Assembly (NCBI RefSeq): GCF_048006345.1
Contig: NZ_CP180351.1
Location: forward strand, 2,604,001-2,668,000
DNA from: Marivita sp030148515
GTDB lineage: Bacteria > Pseudomonadota > Alphaproteobacteria > Rhodobacterales > Rhodobacteraceae
Length of the DNA: 64,000 bases
Direction: 5' to 3'
Program-made: the position numbers and the translations under genes
In this document: positions 1-8,734 of the stretch, one piece after another
Position numbering within the stretch: the stretch's first letter is position 1
Layout of the letters: every line of letters starts with the position of its first letter
Notes under the pieces: model-generated
What the model saw: the letters and a program-made list of their open reading frames with translations, nothing else
Databases searched by the model: none
What the model was told of the DNA's origin: nothing

Positions 1-1
1 G

Positions 2-385
2 TCCGAGATCAAGGTCGAGAAAGTCGTGGTCCAGATCACCTATGACGGGGACGCGCTGCGCGGCGAAGAGGTGTCTCTCTCCCATTGCGGGCGCTGCCAT
101 GTGGTGAGCGACAAGAACCGCATGAACTCCATTGGGTCCACCCCGTCCTTCGCGGTATTGCGCACGCTGCGGGATTGGGAAGACCGGTTTCAGGCCTTTT
201 ACGTGCTGAAACCGCACCCGGCCTTTACCCAGATCGAAAACGTGACCGAGCCGTTTGACCCAACCCGCCCGTCGCCGATTGCGGCGGTCGAGATGACGCT
301 GGACGATCTGGAGAACATCATGGCCTTCGTGCAGGGCATTGCGCCTGCAGATCTGGGGCGGCCGGTTCAGTCGATGCAGGACTGA
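2..385 (+). CDS. c-type cytochrome domain protein (5' end outside window)
   Basis: The reading frame is open from the first bases of the window, so this is the C-terminal part of a longer gene. It contains one covalent heme attachment motif, CGRCH, about 28 residues after the window edge, followed by a soluble domain ending in a helix (DDLENIMAFVQGI) typical of the last helix of class I cytochromes c. The protein probably carries electrons in the periplasm. It sits beside a respiratory formate dehydrogenase cluster, but on the other side of a convergent gene, so a link to formate oxidation is an inference. No axial methionine can be assigned with certainty because the fold is only partly visible. 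The exact family is not recognised. Confidence 0.6.
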   Translation, partial: SEIKVEKVVVQITYDGDALRGEEVSLSHCGRCHVVSDKNRMNSIGSTPSFAVLRTLRDWEDRFQAFYVLKPHPAFTQIENVTEPFDPTRPSPIAAVEMTLDDLENIMAFVQGIAPADLGRPVQSMQD

Positions 386-390
386 GGGAA

Positions 391-456
391 GAACGCCTTT
401 CGAAAGGCGTTCCCCCGCGATTTCGAAATCGCGACAAGCGCGTTCGAACGCGCTTG
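391..456. repeat. three tandem perfect palindromes centred on TTCGAA
   Basis: Between two convergent genes there are three perfect palindromes: 391-412 (22 bp), 416-433 (18 bp) and 435-456 (22 bp). Each is centred on TTCGAA, and centres are 23 and 21 bp apart. The arms differ in sequence (GAACGCCT, CGCGAT, CAAGCGCG), so they are not copies of one another. In RNA each would form a hairpin on either strand. There is no T-run, so a classical intrinsic terminator is not supported, but the position fits a bidirectional transcript-end or RNA-stabilising element. Confidence 0.75.
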
Positions 457-461
457 CCCGT

Positions 462-2432
462 TCAATGATCCTTGCGTTTCGAGTAGGGCGTCTCTTTCAG
501 GTAATCATCAGTCGTGCGCGGGATGCGGGGTTCGCCCAGCGCGAAGGGGTTGTTCTTCGAGTGGTATTGCGCCTGAATCCGGCAATTGTCGCACATCTGG
601 ATCATCTTCGCAGCGTCGCTGGTGGCGAACATCGAATGCTTGCCCGCCAGCTTTTCGGTGATCTTTTCGATGGTCGATTTCACCCCGAACAGCGCCCCGC
701 ATTCGATACAGGCAAAGGGCTCCTCCTCGTTCAGCACAACCTGGCTGAAGGCTGCATCGGTGAGGTTCATCCGCGGCTCGAGCGTGATCGCGGTCTCCGG
801 GCAGATCGTGGCGCAAATCCCGCATTGCAGGCAGGCGTCCTCTTGAAACAGCAATTGCGGCAGGTCCGGGTTGTCGCCCAACGCACCGGACGGGCAAAGC
901 GACACACAGCTCAGGCACAATGTGCAGGAATCGGTGTTGACCAGAACCGCACCGTAGGGCGCGTTTTCAGGCAGTGGGAGGATCTCGGCCTCGGGCATCA
1001 TCGCCTTGGCGGCCACACGCGCCACCTGACGGCGTGTGCCGATGGGCAGGCTGGGGGATGCGACGGGCTTCGGCGCTGCACCGCCGTAAAGGTGATCGCT
1101 CAGCGCGTCGGGATCGACCATGTCGATCACCTGCACGCGGCCACCTCCGGACAGCGCATTGGCCAGCATCGCCTCATGTTCGGGCGTGTCCCGCTCGGTG
1201 CGCGGGGCGAGCAGCACATCAACCGATGCAAATCCACAGCTGAGCGCGGCCATCATCTCGGCATGGCCAAAGGCGGCCAGACTGTCCATCGCGAAGGGGA
1301 TCACATCCGCAGGCAGGCCCCGGCCAAAGCGGGCCGAGAGGCTGATCATCTCGGTCCCGTGGTCTGCATCGTGGACCAGCAGACGCGGCGCGGTACCGCC
1401 CGCCTTGCGATAGGTCGAAGACAGCGCGTCCAGACGCCGGAACACCGCCGATACCGGCGGCGCGTCATAGGCGATGGCGCCCGACGGACAGAGCGCGGCA
1501 CAGGCCCCGCATCCGGCGCAGATCATCGGGTCGATGGCGACGTGATCCCCTGCCGAGGTGATCGCGCCTGTCGGGCAGATGTTCAGACATTTCGAGCAGC
1601 CCGTCTGTTCCGCACGGCTGTGCGCGCATAATGCGGGCTCCAATGCGATGTAGAGCGGCTTCTCGAAAGTGCCGACCATTTGCGCCGCCTCAGCCAGAAC
1701 CGTCGCCACTGCAACGGGCTGGCGCGGATCGGCGCGCAGGTAGCCTTCGCGCTTGTGCGGCGCGGGCACCATGGCGGGATCGCCTGTCAGGTCGACCACC
1801 AGATCGCATTCCGACACAGCACCATCCTTGGGGGTGCTGAAGCCGAACGCCCCGCGCCCACCAGGCAGGAGTTGCGAGAACCCGTCGATCCGCACTTCGA
1901 ACTGGCCGAGCGCGCCGTTCAGGTTCCGCACCCGTCCGCGTACCACATCAAAGCGACGGTCGAGCGGCACATCTGACGTGTCCGTCTGCAGAACCGTCAC
2001 CGCCAGCGTGTCGCAGAGCTGGGCGGCTGCCGCGAACACGGTTTCGCCGCTGCCGACGATCAGGCAGGTGCCTTCGCTGACCACATCGACCACTTTGGGC
2101 GCAGGCAGGCTGAGTGCTGCCTCTGCGGCAAGGGCTGCCTGTTTCGGTCCGGCCTTGGCGCCCTGATCGCTCCAACCCGCGCGGTCGCGGATGTCGACGA
2201 ATCCGGGGGCATCGACGCCCAACTCTTCGGCCAGCATCTCGAAAAATGCACTTTCCTGCGTACAGGCGATCATCACGTCCCCGGCCTCGATCGCCTTCGC
2301 GGCGGCCTCGGTCTGTGTGCCGCACAGGTTGGTATAGACCTTTGACGGATCAAGCGATGTCACATCGCCGATGGCGGCGGCATCGACGGTCTGGCTGCCA
2401 AGGCAGTCACAAAGAAGCAGTCTGGTTCCCAT
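462..2432 (-). CDS. multi-cluster 4Fe-4S ferredoxin-type protein of the formate dehydrogenase locus
   Basis: About 656 residues with four CxxCxxC...CP cysteine clusters: a pair in the middle (CSKCLNICPTG and CAGCGACAALCPSG) and a pair in the C-terminal third (CTLCLSCVSLCPSG and CLQCGICATICPE). A further CIECG and CDNC pair lies near the end. The protein is probably a cytoplasmic electron-transfer protein. Similar proteins are commonly encoded beside formate dehydrogenases with DUF3305/DUF3306 partners in Rhodobacteraceae. I place the start at 2432 (MGTRLLLCD), which has an AAAGGG-like ribosome site just upstream; an in-frame ATG at 2498 would overlap the divergent gene. The gene diverges from the DUF3305 gene across about 80 bp that should hold both promoters. 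Its electron donor and acceptor are not shown by sequence. Confidence 0.8.
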   Translation of the reverse strand: MGTRLLLCDCLGSQTVDAAAIGDVTSLDPSKVYTNLCGTQTEAAAKAIEAGDVMIACTQESAFFEMLAEELGVDAPGFVDIRDRAGWSDQGAKAGPKQAALAAEAALSLPAPKVVDVVSEGTCLIVGSGETVFAAAAQLCDTLAVTVLQTDTSDVPLDRRFDVVRGRVRNLNGALGQFEVRIDGFSQLLPGGRGAFGFSTPKDGAVSECDLVVDLTGDPAMVPAPHKREGYLRADPRQPVAVATVLAEAAQMVGTFEKPLYIALEPALCAHSRAEQTGCSKCLNICPTGAITSAGDHVAIDPMICAGCGACAALCPSGAIAYDAPPVSAVFRRLDALSSTYRKAGGTAPRLLVHDADHGTEMISLSARFGRGLPADVIPFAMDSLAAFGHAEMMAALSCGFASVDVLLAPRTERDTPEHEAMLANALSGGGRVQVIDMVDPDALSDHLYGGAAPKPVASPSLPIGTRRQVARVAAKAMMPEAEILPLPENAPYGAVLVNTDSCTLCLSCVSLCPSGALGDNPDLPQLLFQEDACLQCGICATICPETAITLEPRMNLTDAAFSQVVLNEEEPFACIECGALFGVKSTIEKITEKLAGKHSMFATSDAAKMIQMCDNCRIQAQYHSKNNPFALGEPRIPRTTDDYLKETPYSKRKDH

Positions 2433-2514
2433 GTTGGCCCTTTCGCGGCGGTTGCCCGCGTGGTCTCTTGTCGTTGGTTGATATTTGGACATACCCAAGG
2501 GCTATGCTAGGCAG

Positions 2515-3123
2515 ATGTCAACCGCGCCCGTGAGGCCGGATTGGGAGGACACACGTTTGACCACGACAGAGACCCGTTCCATCGAGATGCCGGTGGGCGT
2601 TGTGATGCAGCGCCGCCCCGGTGTGACCCGCTGGCAGAAATGGGCCTATGCGCCCACAGCATTGTTGCCCGGAGCCGGGCCCGCGCATTGGAAATTGCTG
2701 CGGGAGGAAGGCGATATTGCCGAATTCCATGTTGGCACCCGCGCGCTGACCCTGTGGCGCACCGATGCCGAGGCGTATCGCATCGGGCTCGCGGAAAAAG
2801 TCGTCTGCGCCTATGTCGTGCTGCAGCCCGGCGACGATGAATGGCCCTACAAGGTCAAGCTGATCACCGCCAACCCGCATGAGGCGATGCAATATTCCGA
2901 TGGGGGCGAGGACGTTGTCGAAAAAGTCCCGATGCCGCCTGCCCTTGTGGCCTGGGTGCAGGAATGGACCGACCTTCACTTCGTGGAAGAGCCTTTCGTG
3001 AAACGCAAGCGTAAGCGCTATCTGGAAGACAAGGTCGAAGACGGCAAAGGCGATCCACGCATTGCTCAGGTCAGCGACGTGTATCGCGCACCGTCCAGCG
3101 CCCGAAAGGCGCGCGAGTCATGA
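2515..3123 (+). CDS. DUF3305 domain protein
   Basis: A soluble protein of 202 residues with no signal peptide or membrane segment. The core (MPVGVVMQRRPG, then WQKWAYAPTALLPGAGP) fits the DUF3305 family, which is found almost only next to molybdenum formate dehydrogenase genes. Its stop overlaps the DUF3306 start by four bases (ATGA), and that gene in turn overlaps the TorD-like gene, so the three are probably translationally coupled. A role in assembly or maturation of the formate dehydrogenase is an inference from this conserved neighbourhood. An upstream in-frame ATG at 2485 would reach into the divergent promoter region, so the later start is preferred. Confidence 0.75.
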   Translation: MSTAPVRPDWEDTRLTTTETRSIEMPVGVVMQRRPGVTRWQKWAYAPTALLPGAGPAHWKLLREEGDIAEFHVGTRALTLWRTDAEAYRIGLAEKVVCAYVVLQPGDDEWPYKVKLITANPHEAMQYSDGGEDVVEKVPMPPALVAWVQEWTDLHFVEEPFVKRKRKRYLEDKVEDGKGDPRIAQVSDVYRAPSSARKARES

Positions 3124-3803
3124 GCCGGGGGTCGGATTTCTGGTCCCGCCGCAAGGCGCGGGTCGAAGCGGAAGAAGCCGAAGAGGCACGCCGCGCCGAA
3201 GTGGCGGAAGTCGAGGCGCAGCAGAAACAGCTTGAGGAAAAGACTGACGCCGAGATCCTGGAGGAGTTCGGCCTGCCCGACCCAGAAAAACTTGAACCCG
3301 GTCAGGACATCGCGGGCTTCATGAACAAGGCGGTGCCCGAACGTCTGCGCCGCCGCGCGATGCGGCAGTTGTGGCGGCTCAATCCGGTGCTCGCCAATCT
3401 GGACGGGCTGAACGATTACGACGGTGATTTCACCAATGCCGCGACCGACGCGCCGGGGGTCAAAACGGCCTACCAGGTGGGCAAGGGATTGCTGCGTCAT
3501 GTGCAGGCTCTGGAGGAACAGGAGCGGGCCAAGATCGCGGCGCAATCTGGCGAACACCTTGATACCCCACAGAATCTGTCGGAAATCGCTATAGCAGATA
3601 CGTTCCGCGAAGATTCTCCGGATAGTGGCCCATTTCCGGAAATTATGCAGGACAATGCAATTGCCGCGCCTGCATCTACGACCATGGTCGCAGACGATGC
3701 GAACCAGGATGAATATGCCAACAGCACACCGTTGGATACAGTATCCGAGGAACCTGCGCGTCCACGGCGGATGCGATTCAGAATAGAAAGTGAGACAGGA
3801 TGA
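3120..3803 (+). CDS. DUF3306 domain protein
   Basis: 227 residues. The N-terminus is strongly charged and probably a helix or short coiled coil (about residues 1-45, rich in E, A, R). It is followed by the conserved FMNKAVPERLRRRAMRQLW segment, which marks DUF3306 proteins. The C-terminal third is low-complexity and probably disordered. There is no signal peptide. The gene overlaps both neighbours by four bases, which supports one operon and coupled translation. As with DUF3305, the function is unknown and the association with formate dehydrogenase maturation rests on gene neighbourhood. Confidence 0.75.
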   Translation: MSRGSDFWSRRKARVEAEEAEEARRAEVAEVEAQQKQLEEKTDAEILEEFGLPDPEKLEPGQDIAGFMNKAVPERLRRRAMRQLWRLNPVLANLDGLNDYDGDFTNAATDAPGVKTAYQVGKGLLRHVQALEEQERAKIAAQSGEHLDTPQNLSEIAIADTFREDSPDSGPFPEIMQDNAIAAPASTTMVADDANQDEYANSTPLDTVSEEPARPRRMRFRIESETG

Positions 3804-4414
3804 CAATGAGCGCGGCTCAGACCTCGCCATCGGTGTCAGAAGAAGACCGCCTGCGCGCGGATCTCTACAACTATCTTGGCCTGATCCTGTCCGCGCCGCC
3901 CGACGAGTTTTTGCTGGCGCAAACCGCTGGTCTGACGGGCGATGACACGGACCTTGGTCAGGCGATCACCCGTCTTGCGGATTGCGCCCGAACCACAACT
4001 CCGCAACAGGCAGAGCGCGAATTCAATAAGCTGTTTATCGGTTTGGGCCGGGGCGAGTTGTTGCCTTATGCCAGTTTCTACCTGACCGGGTTTCTGCACG
4101 AAAAACCGCTGGCCGTGCTGCGCAGCGACCTGTCGGCGCGCCGGATCGAACGCGCGCCCAATGTCTATGAACCCGAAGACAACATTGCCACGCTCATGGA
4201 AGTGATGGGGGGGCTGATTGTCGGACGGTTTTCAACGCCGTCGACGATCGAAGATCAAAAGCTGTTCTTCAACCGCCATATCGCCCCGTGGGCAAGCCAT
4301 TTCTACGCCGATCTTGAAACCGCAAAGACCGCGATGCTGTACAGCGCGGTCGGCTCGGTTGGAAAGGCATTCATGCAGATTGAGCGCGAAGCGTTCAGGC
4401 TGACGCCGTCCTGA
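3800..4414 (+). CDS. TorD/DmsD-family molybdoenzyme chaperone
   Basis: 204 residues, mostly helical, with the conserved EFNKLFIGLGRGELLPYASFY region and the EPEDNI...LMEVMGGLI segment typical of TorD-type cytoplasmic chaperones. These proteins bind the Tat signal of molybdoenzymes and hold the apo-enzyme until the cofactor is inserted. The downstream gene order (mini Tat protein, then Tat-bearing FdhA) makes FdhA the likely client. The ATG overlaps the stop of the DUF3306 gene; a second ATG two codons later is also possible. Confidence 0.85.
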   Translation: MTMSAAQTSPSVSEEDRLRADLYNYLGLILSAPPDEFLLAQTAGLTGDDTDLGQAITRLADCARTTTPQQAEREFNKLFIGLGRGELLPYASFYLTGFLHEKPLAVLRSDLSARRIERAPNVYEPEDNIATLMEVMGGLIVGRFSTPSTIEDQKLFFNRHIAPWASHFYADLETAKTAMLYSAVGSVGKAFMQIEREAFRLTPS

Positions 4415-4504
4415 CCCCGGTCGGGTTCGGTTAAGAACCGGGCGGGAAACCGCCCCAATGCGGCCCACTTGCCGCGCATCTTGGAAGAAGGGAGGAAACC
4501 TTCC

Positions 4505-4696
4505 ATGACTGAGAAAACCGAGGCGTCCAAAAGTCGCCGTGATTTTCTGAAGCTGGCAAGCACCGCAGCCCCGGCTGCCGTTGCGGCGGTCGCCGTGTCC
4601 GGCACCCAAGCCGAAGCGGCGGAAACGCCCAAGGCAGACGGCCGGATGCAAGATACCGCGCACACCCGCGCCTATCTCGCCAGCGCCCGCTTCTGA
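4505..4696 (+). CDS. small Tat-signal protein of formate dehydrogenase locus
   Basis: 63 residues, nearly all of them a twin-arginine signal: SRRDFLKLAS at residues 10-19, then an alanine-rich hydrophobic stretch ending near AEAAET. Only about 25 residues would remain after cleavage. Short proteins of this kind, often called formate dehydrogenase region Tat-signal proteins, are repeatedly found immediately upstream of the catalytic subunit. A GGGAGG ribosome site sits about 10 bases before the ATG. The function is unknown; a role in co-export or as a signal-binding decoy for the chaperone is speculation. Confidence 0.8.
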   Translation: MTEKTEASKSRRDFLKLASTAAPAAVAAVAVSGTQAEAAETPKADGRMQDTAHTRAYLASARF

Positions 4697-4799
4697 AGAA
4701 ACGGTCACACGCATTCCCTGATCCGACCGGACAGAGACCGGTCGCAGGACGCAACCCCGCCAACGGCGCATCGCGCCCAGGTAGCTTGAGAGGGATAAC

Positions 4800-7688
4800 A
4801 TGCTAAGAAAGAAAACCGGAGGGCTGACACGGCGCGCTGCGCGGACAGGCCTGATTTCCGAGATTTCCAATAAATCTGTCGACAGACGCTCGTTCCTGCG
4901 CGGATCGGGTCTGGCCATCGGTGGCCTTGCCGCGATCAGCGCCACAGGTGGAGCCGTCACGCAAGCCAGTGCACAATCCGCCGTCAACGGCGCGGTTCAG
5001 ACCGTCAAGTCGGTCTGCACGCACTGTTCCGTCGGCTGTACCGTTGTTGCCGAAGTCAGCAACGGCGTCTGGATCGGGCAGGAGCCCGGCTGGGACAGCC
5101 CGTTCAACCTTGGCGCCCACTGCGCCAAAGGTGCCGCCGTTCGCGAGCACGCCCATGGTGAGCGCCGCCTCAAGTACCCGATGAAAAAAGAGGGTGGTGA
5201 GTGGAAGCGCATCTCGTGGGAACAGGCGATCAACGAGATCGGTGACAAGATGCTTCAGGTCCGCGACGAAAGCGGTCCGGACTCGGTCTACTGGCTCGGT
5301 TCCGCCAAGCACAACAACGAACAAGCCTACCTGATGCGCAAGTTCGCCGCCTATTGGGGCACGAACAACATCGACCACCAGGCGCGTATCTGTCACTCGA
5401 CGACTGTGGCCGGTGTGGCGAACACATGGGGCTACGGCGCCATGACCAACAGCTACAATGACATCCACAAGTCGCGTGCGATCTTCCTGATCGGCGGCAA
5501 CCCTGCCGAAGCGCACCCGGTGTCGCTGCTCCACATCCTCAAGGCGAAAGAGCAGAACAACGCGCCGCTCATCGTCTGCGACCCGCGCTTCACCCGCACC
5601 GCAGCCCATGCCGACGAATATGTCCGCTTCCGTCCCGGCACCGACGTGGCGCTGGTCTGGGGTATCCTGTGGCACATCTTCGAGAACGGCTGGGAAGACA
5701 AAGAGTTCATCCGCACCCGAGTTTGGGGCATGGACCAGATCAAGGAAGAAGTCGCCAAGTGGAACCCTGACGAGGTCGAGCGCGTCACCGGCACCCCCGG
5801 TTCGCAGCTTGAGCGCGTTGCACGCACGCTGGCCAACAACCGTCCTGGCACCGTGATCTGGTGCATGGGTGGCACCCAGCACACCAACGGCAACAACAAC
5901 ACCCGCGCCTACTGCATCCTGCAGCTGGCTCTGGGCAACATGGGTACCGAAGGTGGCGGCACAAACATCTTCCGCGGCCACGACAACGTGCAGGGCGCAA
6001 CCGACCTTGGCGTTCTCGCCGATACCCTGCCCGGCTATTACGGCCTTGCCGCAGGATCGTGGGCGCACTGGGCCCGCGTTTGGGAGGAAGACCTCGACTG
6101 GCTGAAAGCGCGCTTCTCGCAAGAGAAAGTGGGCGACACGCCGATGATGGAGCTGACCGGGATTCCGGTATCGCGCTGGATCGACGGTGTTCTGGAAGAC
6201 AAGGAAAACCTTGATCAGCCGGACAACACCCGCGTGATGGTGCTGTGGGGCCATGCGCCCAACTCGCAGACCCGTCTGCCGGAAATGAAGACGGCGATGG
6301 AAAAGCTCGACACGCTGGTGGTGATCGATCCCTTCCCGACCGTCTCTGCCGTTCTGCATGATCGCACCGATGGCGTGTACCTTCTGCCGGCAACGACTCA
6401 GTTCGAAACCCGTGGTTCTGTCACCGCCTCGAACCGGTCGCTTCAGTGGCGGGATCAGGTCATGGCTCCGATGTTCGAATCGAAGACCGACCATGAGATC
6501 ATGGCGATGTTCGCCCAGAAGTTTGGCTTCCACGACCGCATCTTCCGCAATATCGCGCTGGAAGACGACGGCCTGACCCCGGTGATCGAAGACATCACCC
6601 GCGAGTTCAACCGCGGCATGTGGACAATCGGCTATACCGGCCAGTCGCCCGAGCGGATGAAGCTGCACATGGCGAACCAGCACACCTTTGACCGCACCAC
6701 CCTGCGGGCAAATGGCGGTCCGGCTGATGGCGACTATTACGGCATGCCGTGGCCTTGCTGGGGCACACCCGAGATGAACCATCCCGGAACAGCGAACCTC
6801 TATGACATGTCGCTGCCCGTCTCCAAAGGTGGCCTGACCTTCCGCGCCCGTTTTGGTGTGGAAAAGGATGGCGAGAACCTGCTCGCGGAAGGCGTCTATT
6901 CGCAGAACTCGGAAATTCAGGACGGATATCCTGAGTTTACCATGCAGATGCTGATGGACCTTGGTTGGGACAGCGACCTGACAGCGGAAGAGCGCGCGGC
7001 GATCGACGCCGTGGGCGGACCGAAAGCCAACTGGAAGACCGACCTGTCGGGCGGTATCCAGCGGGTGGCGATCAAGCATGAATGCGCGCCCTTCGGCAAC
7101 GCCAAGGCCCGTGCCGTCGTGTGGACCTTCCCGGATCCGGTGCCGGTGCACCGCGAACCGCTCTACACCAATCGCTACGACCTCGTGGCCGACTACCCGA
7201 CCTACGAGGACAAGAAGTTCTGGCGTGTGCCGACGATGTACAAGTCGATCCAGGCCAAGGATTTCTCGGCGGATTACCCGATCATCCTCACCTCTGGCCG
7301 ATTGGTCGAATACGAGGGCGGCGGCGACGAGACACGGTCGAACCCGTGGCTGGCCGAGCTGCAGCAGGACATGTTCATCGAGATCAACCCGCGCGACGCC
7401 AACAACCTTGGTGTGCGTGACGGGGCACAGGTCTGGGTGGAAGGCCCCGAAGGCGGCAAGGTCAAGGTTATGGCCATGCTGACCGAACGGGTTGCTCCGG
7501 GTGTGGCGTTCATGCCGTTCCACTTCGGTGGGCACTACCAGGGCGAGGACCAGCGGTCCAAGTACCCGGAAGGTGCAGACCCCTATGTCTTGGGTGAATC
7601 GACCAACACCGCGCAGACCTACGGGTATGACTCGGTGACCCAGATGCAGGAAACCAAAGCAACGCTTTGCAAGATCATGGCAGCGTAA
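4800..7688 (+). CDS. fdhA: formate dehydrogenase, molybdenum catalytic subunit
   Basis: 962 residues, the normal size for a respiratory formate dehydrogenase large subunit that oxidises formate to CO2 in the periplasm. Residues 28-35 (DRRSFLRG) plus a hydrophobic stretch form a Tat signal. Cys73, Cys76, Cys80 and Cys108 bind the proximal [4Fe-4S] cluster. Cys198-His199 in ARICHS is the catalytic pair; the codon is TGT, so this is a cysteine enzyme and not a selenoprotein. The C-terminal part (residues 830-960) is the molybdopterin dinucleotide-binding domain. It is followed after 15 bases by fdhB. A GAGAGGG ribosome site precedes the ATG. The membrane subunit is encoded 2.8 kb away. Confidence 0.95.
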   Translation: MLRKKTGGLTRRAARTGLISEISNKSVDRRSFLRGSGLAIGGLAAISATGGAVTQASAQSAVNGAVQTVKSVCTHCSVGCTVVAEVSNGVWIGQEPGWDSPFNLGAHCAKGAAVREHAHGERRLKYPMKKEGGEWKRISWEQAINEIGDKMLQVRDESGPDSVYWLGSAKHNNEQAYLMRKFAAYWGTNNIDHQARICHSTTVAGVANTWGYGAMTNSYNDIHKSRAIFLIGGNPAEAHPVSLLHILKAKEQNNAPLIVCDPRFTRTAAHADEYVRFRPGTDVALVWGILWHIFENGWEDKEFIRTRVWGMDQIKEEVAKWNPDEVERVTGTPGSQLERVARTLANNRPGTVIWCMGGTQHTNGNNNTRAYCILQLALGNMGTEGGGTNIFRGHDNVQGATDLGVLADTLPGYYGLAAGSWAHWARVWEEDLDWLKARFSQEKVGDTPMMELTGIPVSRWIDGVLEDKENLDQPDNTRVMVLWGHAPNSQTRLPEMKTAMEKLDTLVVIDPFPTVSAVLHDRTDGVYLLPATTQFETRGSVTASNRSLQWRDQVMAPMFESKTDHEIMAMFAQKFGFHDRIFRNIALEDDGLTPVIEDITREFNRGMWTIGYTGQSPERMKLHMANQHTFDRTTLRANGGPADGDYYGMPWPCWGTPEMNHPGTANLYDMSLPVSKGGLTFRARFGVEKDGENLLAEGVYSQNSEIQDGYPEFTMQMLMDLGWDSDLTAEERAAIDAVGGPKANWKTDLSGGIQRVAIKHECAPFGNAKARAVVWTFPDPVPVHREPLYTNRYDLVADYPTYEDKKFWRVPTMYKSIQAKDFSADYPIILTSGRLVEYEGGGDETRSNPWLAELQQDMFIEINPRDANNLGVRDGAQVWVEGPEGGKVKVMAMLTERVAPGVAFMPFHFGGHYQGEDQRSKYPEGADPYVLGESTNTAQTYGYDSVTQMQETKATLCKIMAA

Positions 7689-7703
7689 GGAGGAGAATGA
7701 GAC

Positions 7704-8297
7704 ATGGCACGCGCTAAATTTCTAGTCGACGCCGAACGCTGCATCGAATGCAACGCCTGCGTTACAGCCTGTAAGAACGAGCACGAGGTTCCGTGGGGGA
7801 TCAACCGCCGCAAGGTGGTCACGATCAACGACGGTATGCCTGGCGAACGCTCGATCTCGGTGGCTTGCATGCACTGTTCGGACGCGCCCTGTATGGCCGT
7901 CTGCCCGGTGGACTGCTTCTACCAGAACGAAGAAGGTGTGGTCCTGCACTCCAAGGACCTCTGCATCGGCTGCGGCTACTGCTTCTATGCCTGCCCGTTC
8001 GGCGCACCGCAGTACCCGCAAGCGGGCAACTTCGGCAGCCGCGGCAAGATGGACAAGTGCACCTTCTGCGCCGGTGGCCCGGAAGAGAACCACTCCACAG
8101 CCGAGTTCGCCAAGTACGGCCGCAACCGGATCGACGAAGGCAAGCTGCCGATCTGCGCCGAAATGTGCGCAACGAAGGCTCTGCTTGCCGGGGACGGCGA
8201 CATCGTCGCGTCGATCTACCGCGAGCGCGTCGTCGCCCGTGGGTTCGGCTCGGGTGCTTGGGGCTGGGGCACAGCCTACGATCAGAAAGACGGCTGA
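7704..8297 (+). CDS. fdhB: formate dehydrogenase iron-sulfur (beta) subunit
   Basis: 197 residues with sixteen cluster cysteines in four groups: Cys13/16/19/23, Cys55/58/63/67, Cys87/90/93/97 and Cys119/122/151/155. This is the DMSO-reductase-type four-cluster ferredoxin subunit that passes electrons from FdhA to the membrane cytochrome b. It has no signal of its own and would be exported with FdhA through the Tat system. It lacks the C-terminal membrane anchor helix of E. coli FdnH, so it is shorter than that family member. A strong GGAGG site lies just before the ATG. The gene is followed by a clear terminator. Confidence 0.93.
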   Translation: MARAKFLVDAERCIECNACVTACKNEHEVPWGINRRKVVTINDGMPGERSISVACMHCSDAPCMAVCPVDCFYQNEEGVVLHSKDLCIGCGYCFYACPFGAPQYPQAGNFGSRGKMDKCTFCAGGPEENHSTAEFAKYGRNRIDEGKLPICAEMCATKALLAGDGDIVASIYRERVVARGFGSGAWGWGTAYDQKDG

Positions 8298-8323
8298 TCG
8301 TCGTTTTACATGATTGACCAAAG

Positions 8324-8354
8324 AAAAGCCCCGGAGTTCGCTCCGGGGCTTTTT
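8324..8354 (+). terminator. intrinsic terminator after fdhAB
   Basis: A GC-rich stem (AGCCCCGGAG paired with CTCCGGGGCT) closed by a TTCG tetraloop, with A residues before it and five T residues after it, starting about 27 bases after the fdhB stop. It ends the first formate dehydrogenase transcript, so fdhC needs its own promoter. Confidence 0.9.
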
Positions 8355-8421
8355 CGTTGGGGTATGCCGGGCTGAAGCTCCGGCCTATGCGGATTTGTGG
8401 TTGCTATATGTCACGCAGCAT

Positions 8422-8490
8422 CGTCATCCTCGGGCCTGACCCGAGGATCTGTCTGGTATGAGGTCCTCGGGTCTTCGCCCGAGGATGACG
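8422..8490. repeat. REP-like intergenic palindrome (GTCATCCTCGGG type)
   Basis: A 69-bp unit whose ends are inverted copies of CGTCATCCTCGGGC and in which each end is itself a small palindrome (CCTCGGG...CCCGAGG). This is the architecture of dispersed palindromic repeats known from intergenic DNA of alphaproteobacteria. It lies directly after the fdhAB terminator. Only one unit is present in the window, so its repetitive nature is known from general experience, not shown here. Confidence 0.7.
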
Positions 8491-8638
8491 GTGTATCGAA
8501 AGAGAAGAAGCGGCGCCGCCCCATTGGGCCTGACGGTTCTCTCAAATCCGCGATTCAACGCGTGACCTGTACTCCGGGGTTGCCAGAGCCTGTTCAGACC
8601 GGTCTCTCATGGTCAGCCTTCCGGCATGTGAGAGAAAT

Positions 8639-8734
8639 GCGAGTTTTGCGAAATCATGGATCGCCAATACCCTGCCGCGCTGCGCGCTCTCGGGACATTG
8701 GCAATACACAATGTTTGTTTTTCGCAAACCTCGC
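8639..8734. repeat. 96-bp nested imperfect inverted repeat
   Basis: Outer arms GCGAGTTTTGCGAAA (8639-8653) and TTTCGCAAACCTCGC (8720-8734) are inverted copies with one mismatch. Inside are GCCAAT (8663-8668) and ATTGGC (8697-8702), and at the centre a GCGC-TGC-GCGC hairpin. The unit could be a small non-autonomous mobile element or a large RNA hairpin. The rest of the 8355-8853 interval shows no credible gene. Confidence 0.5.

Noticed and set aside
5391..5399. Possible selenocysteine in FdhA
   Set aside because: The catalytic codon is TGT (Cys) followed by CAC (His); there is no in-frame TGA.
4803..7535. Antisense open frame of about 900 codons opposite fdhA
   Set aside because: The plus-strand gene is certain; the antisense frame results from codon bias and shows no protein family features.
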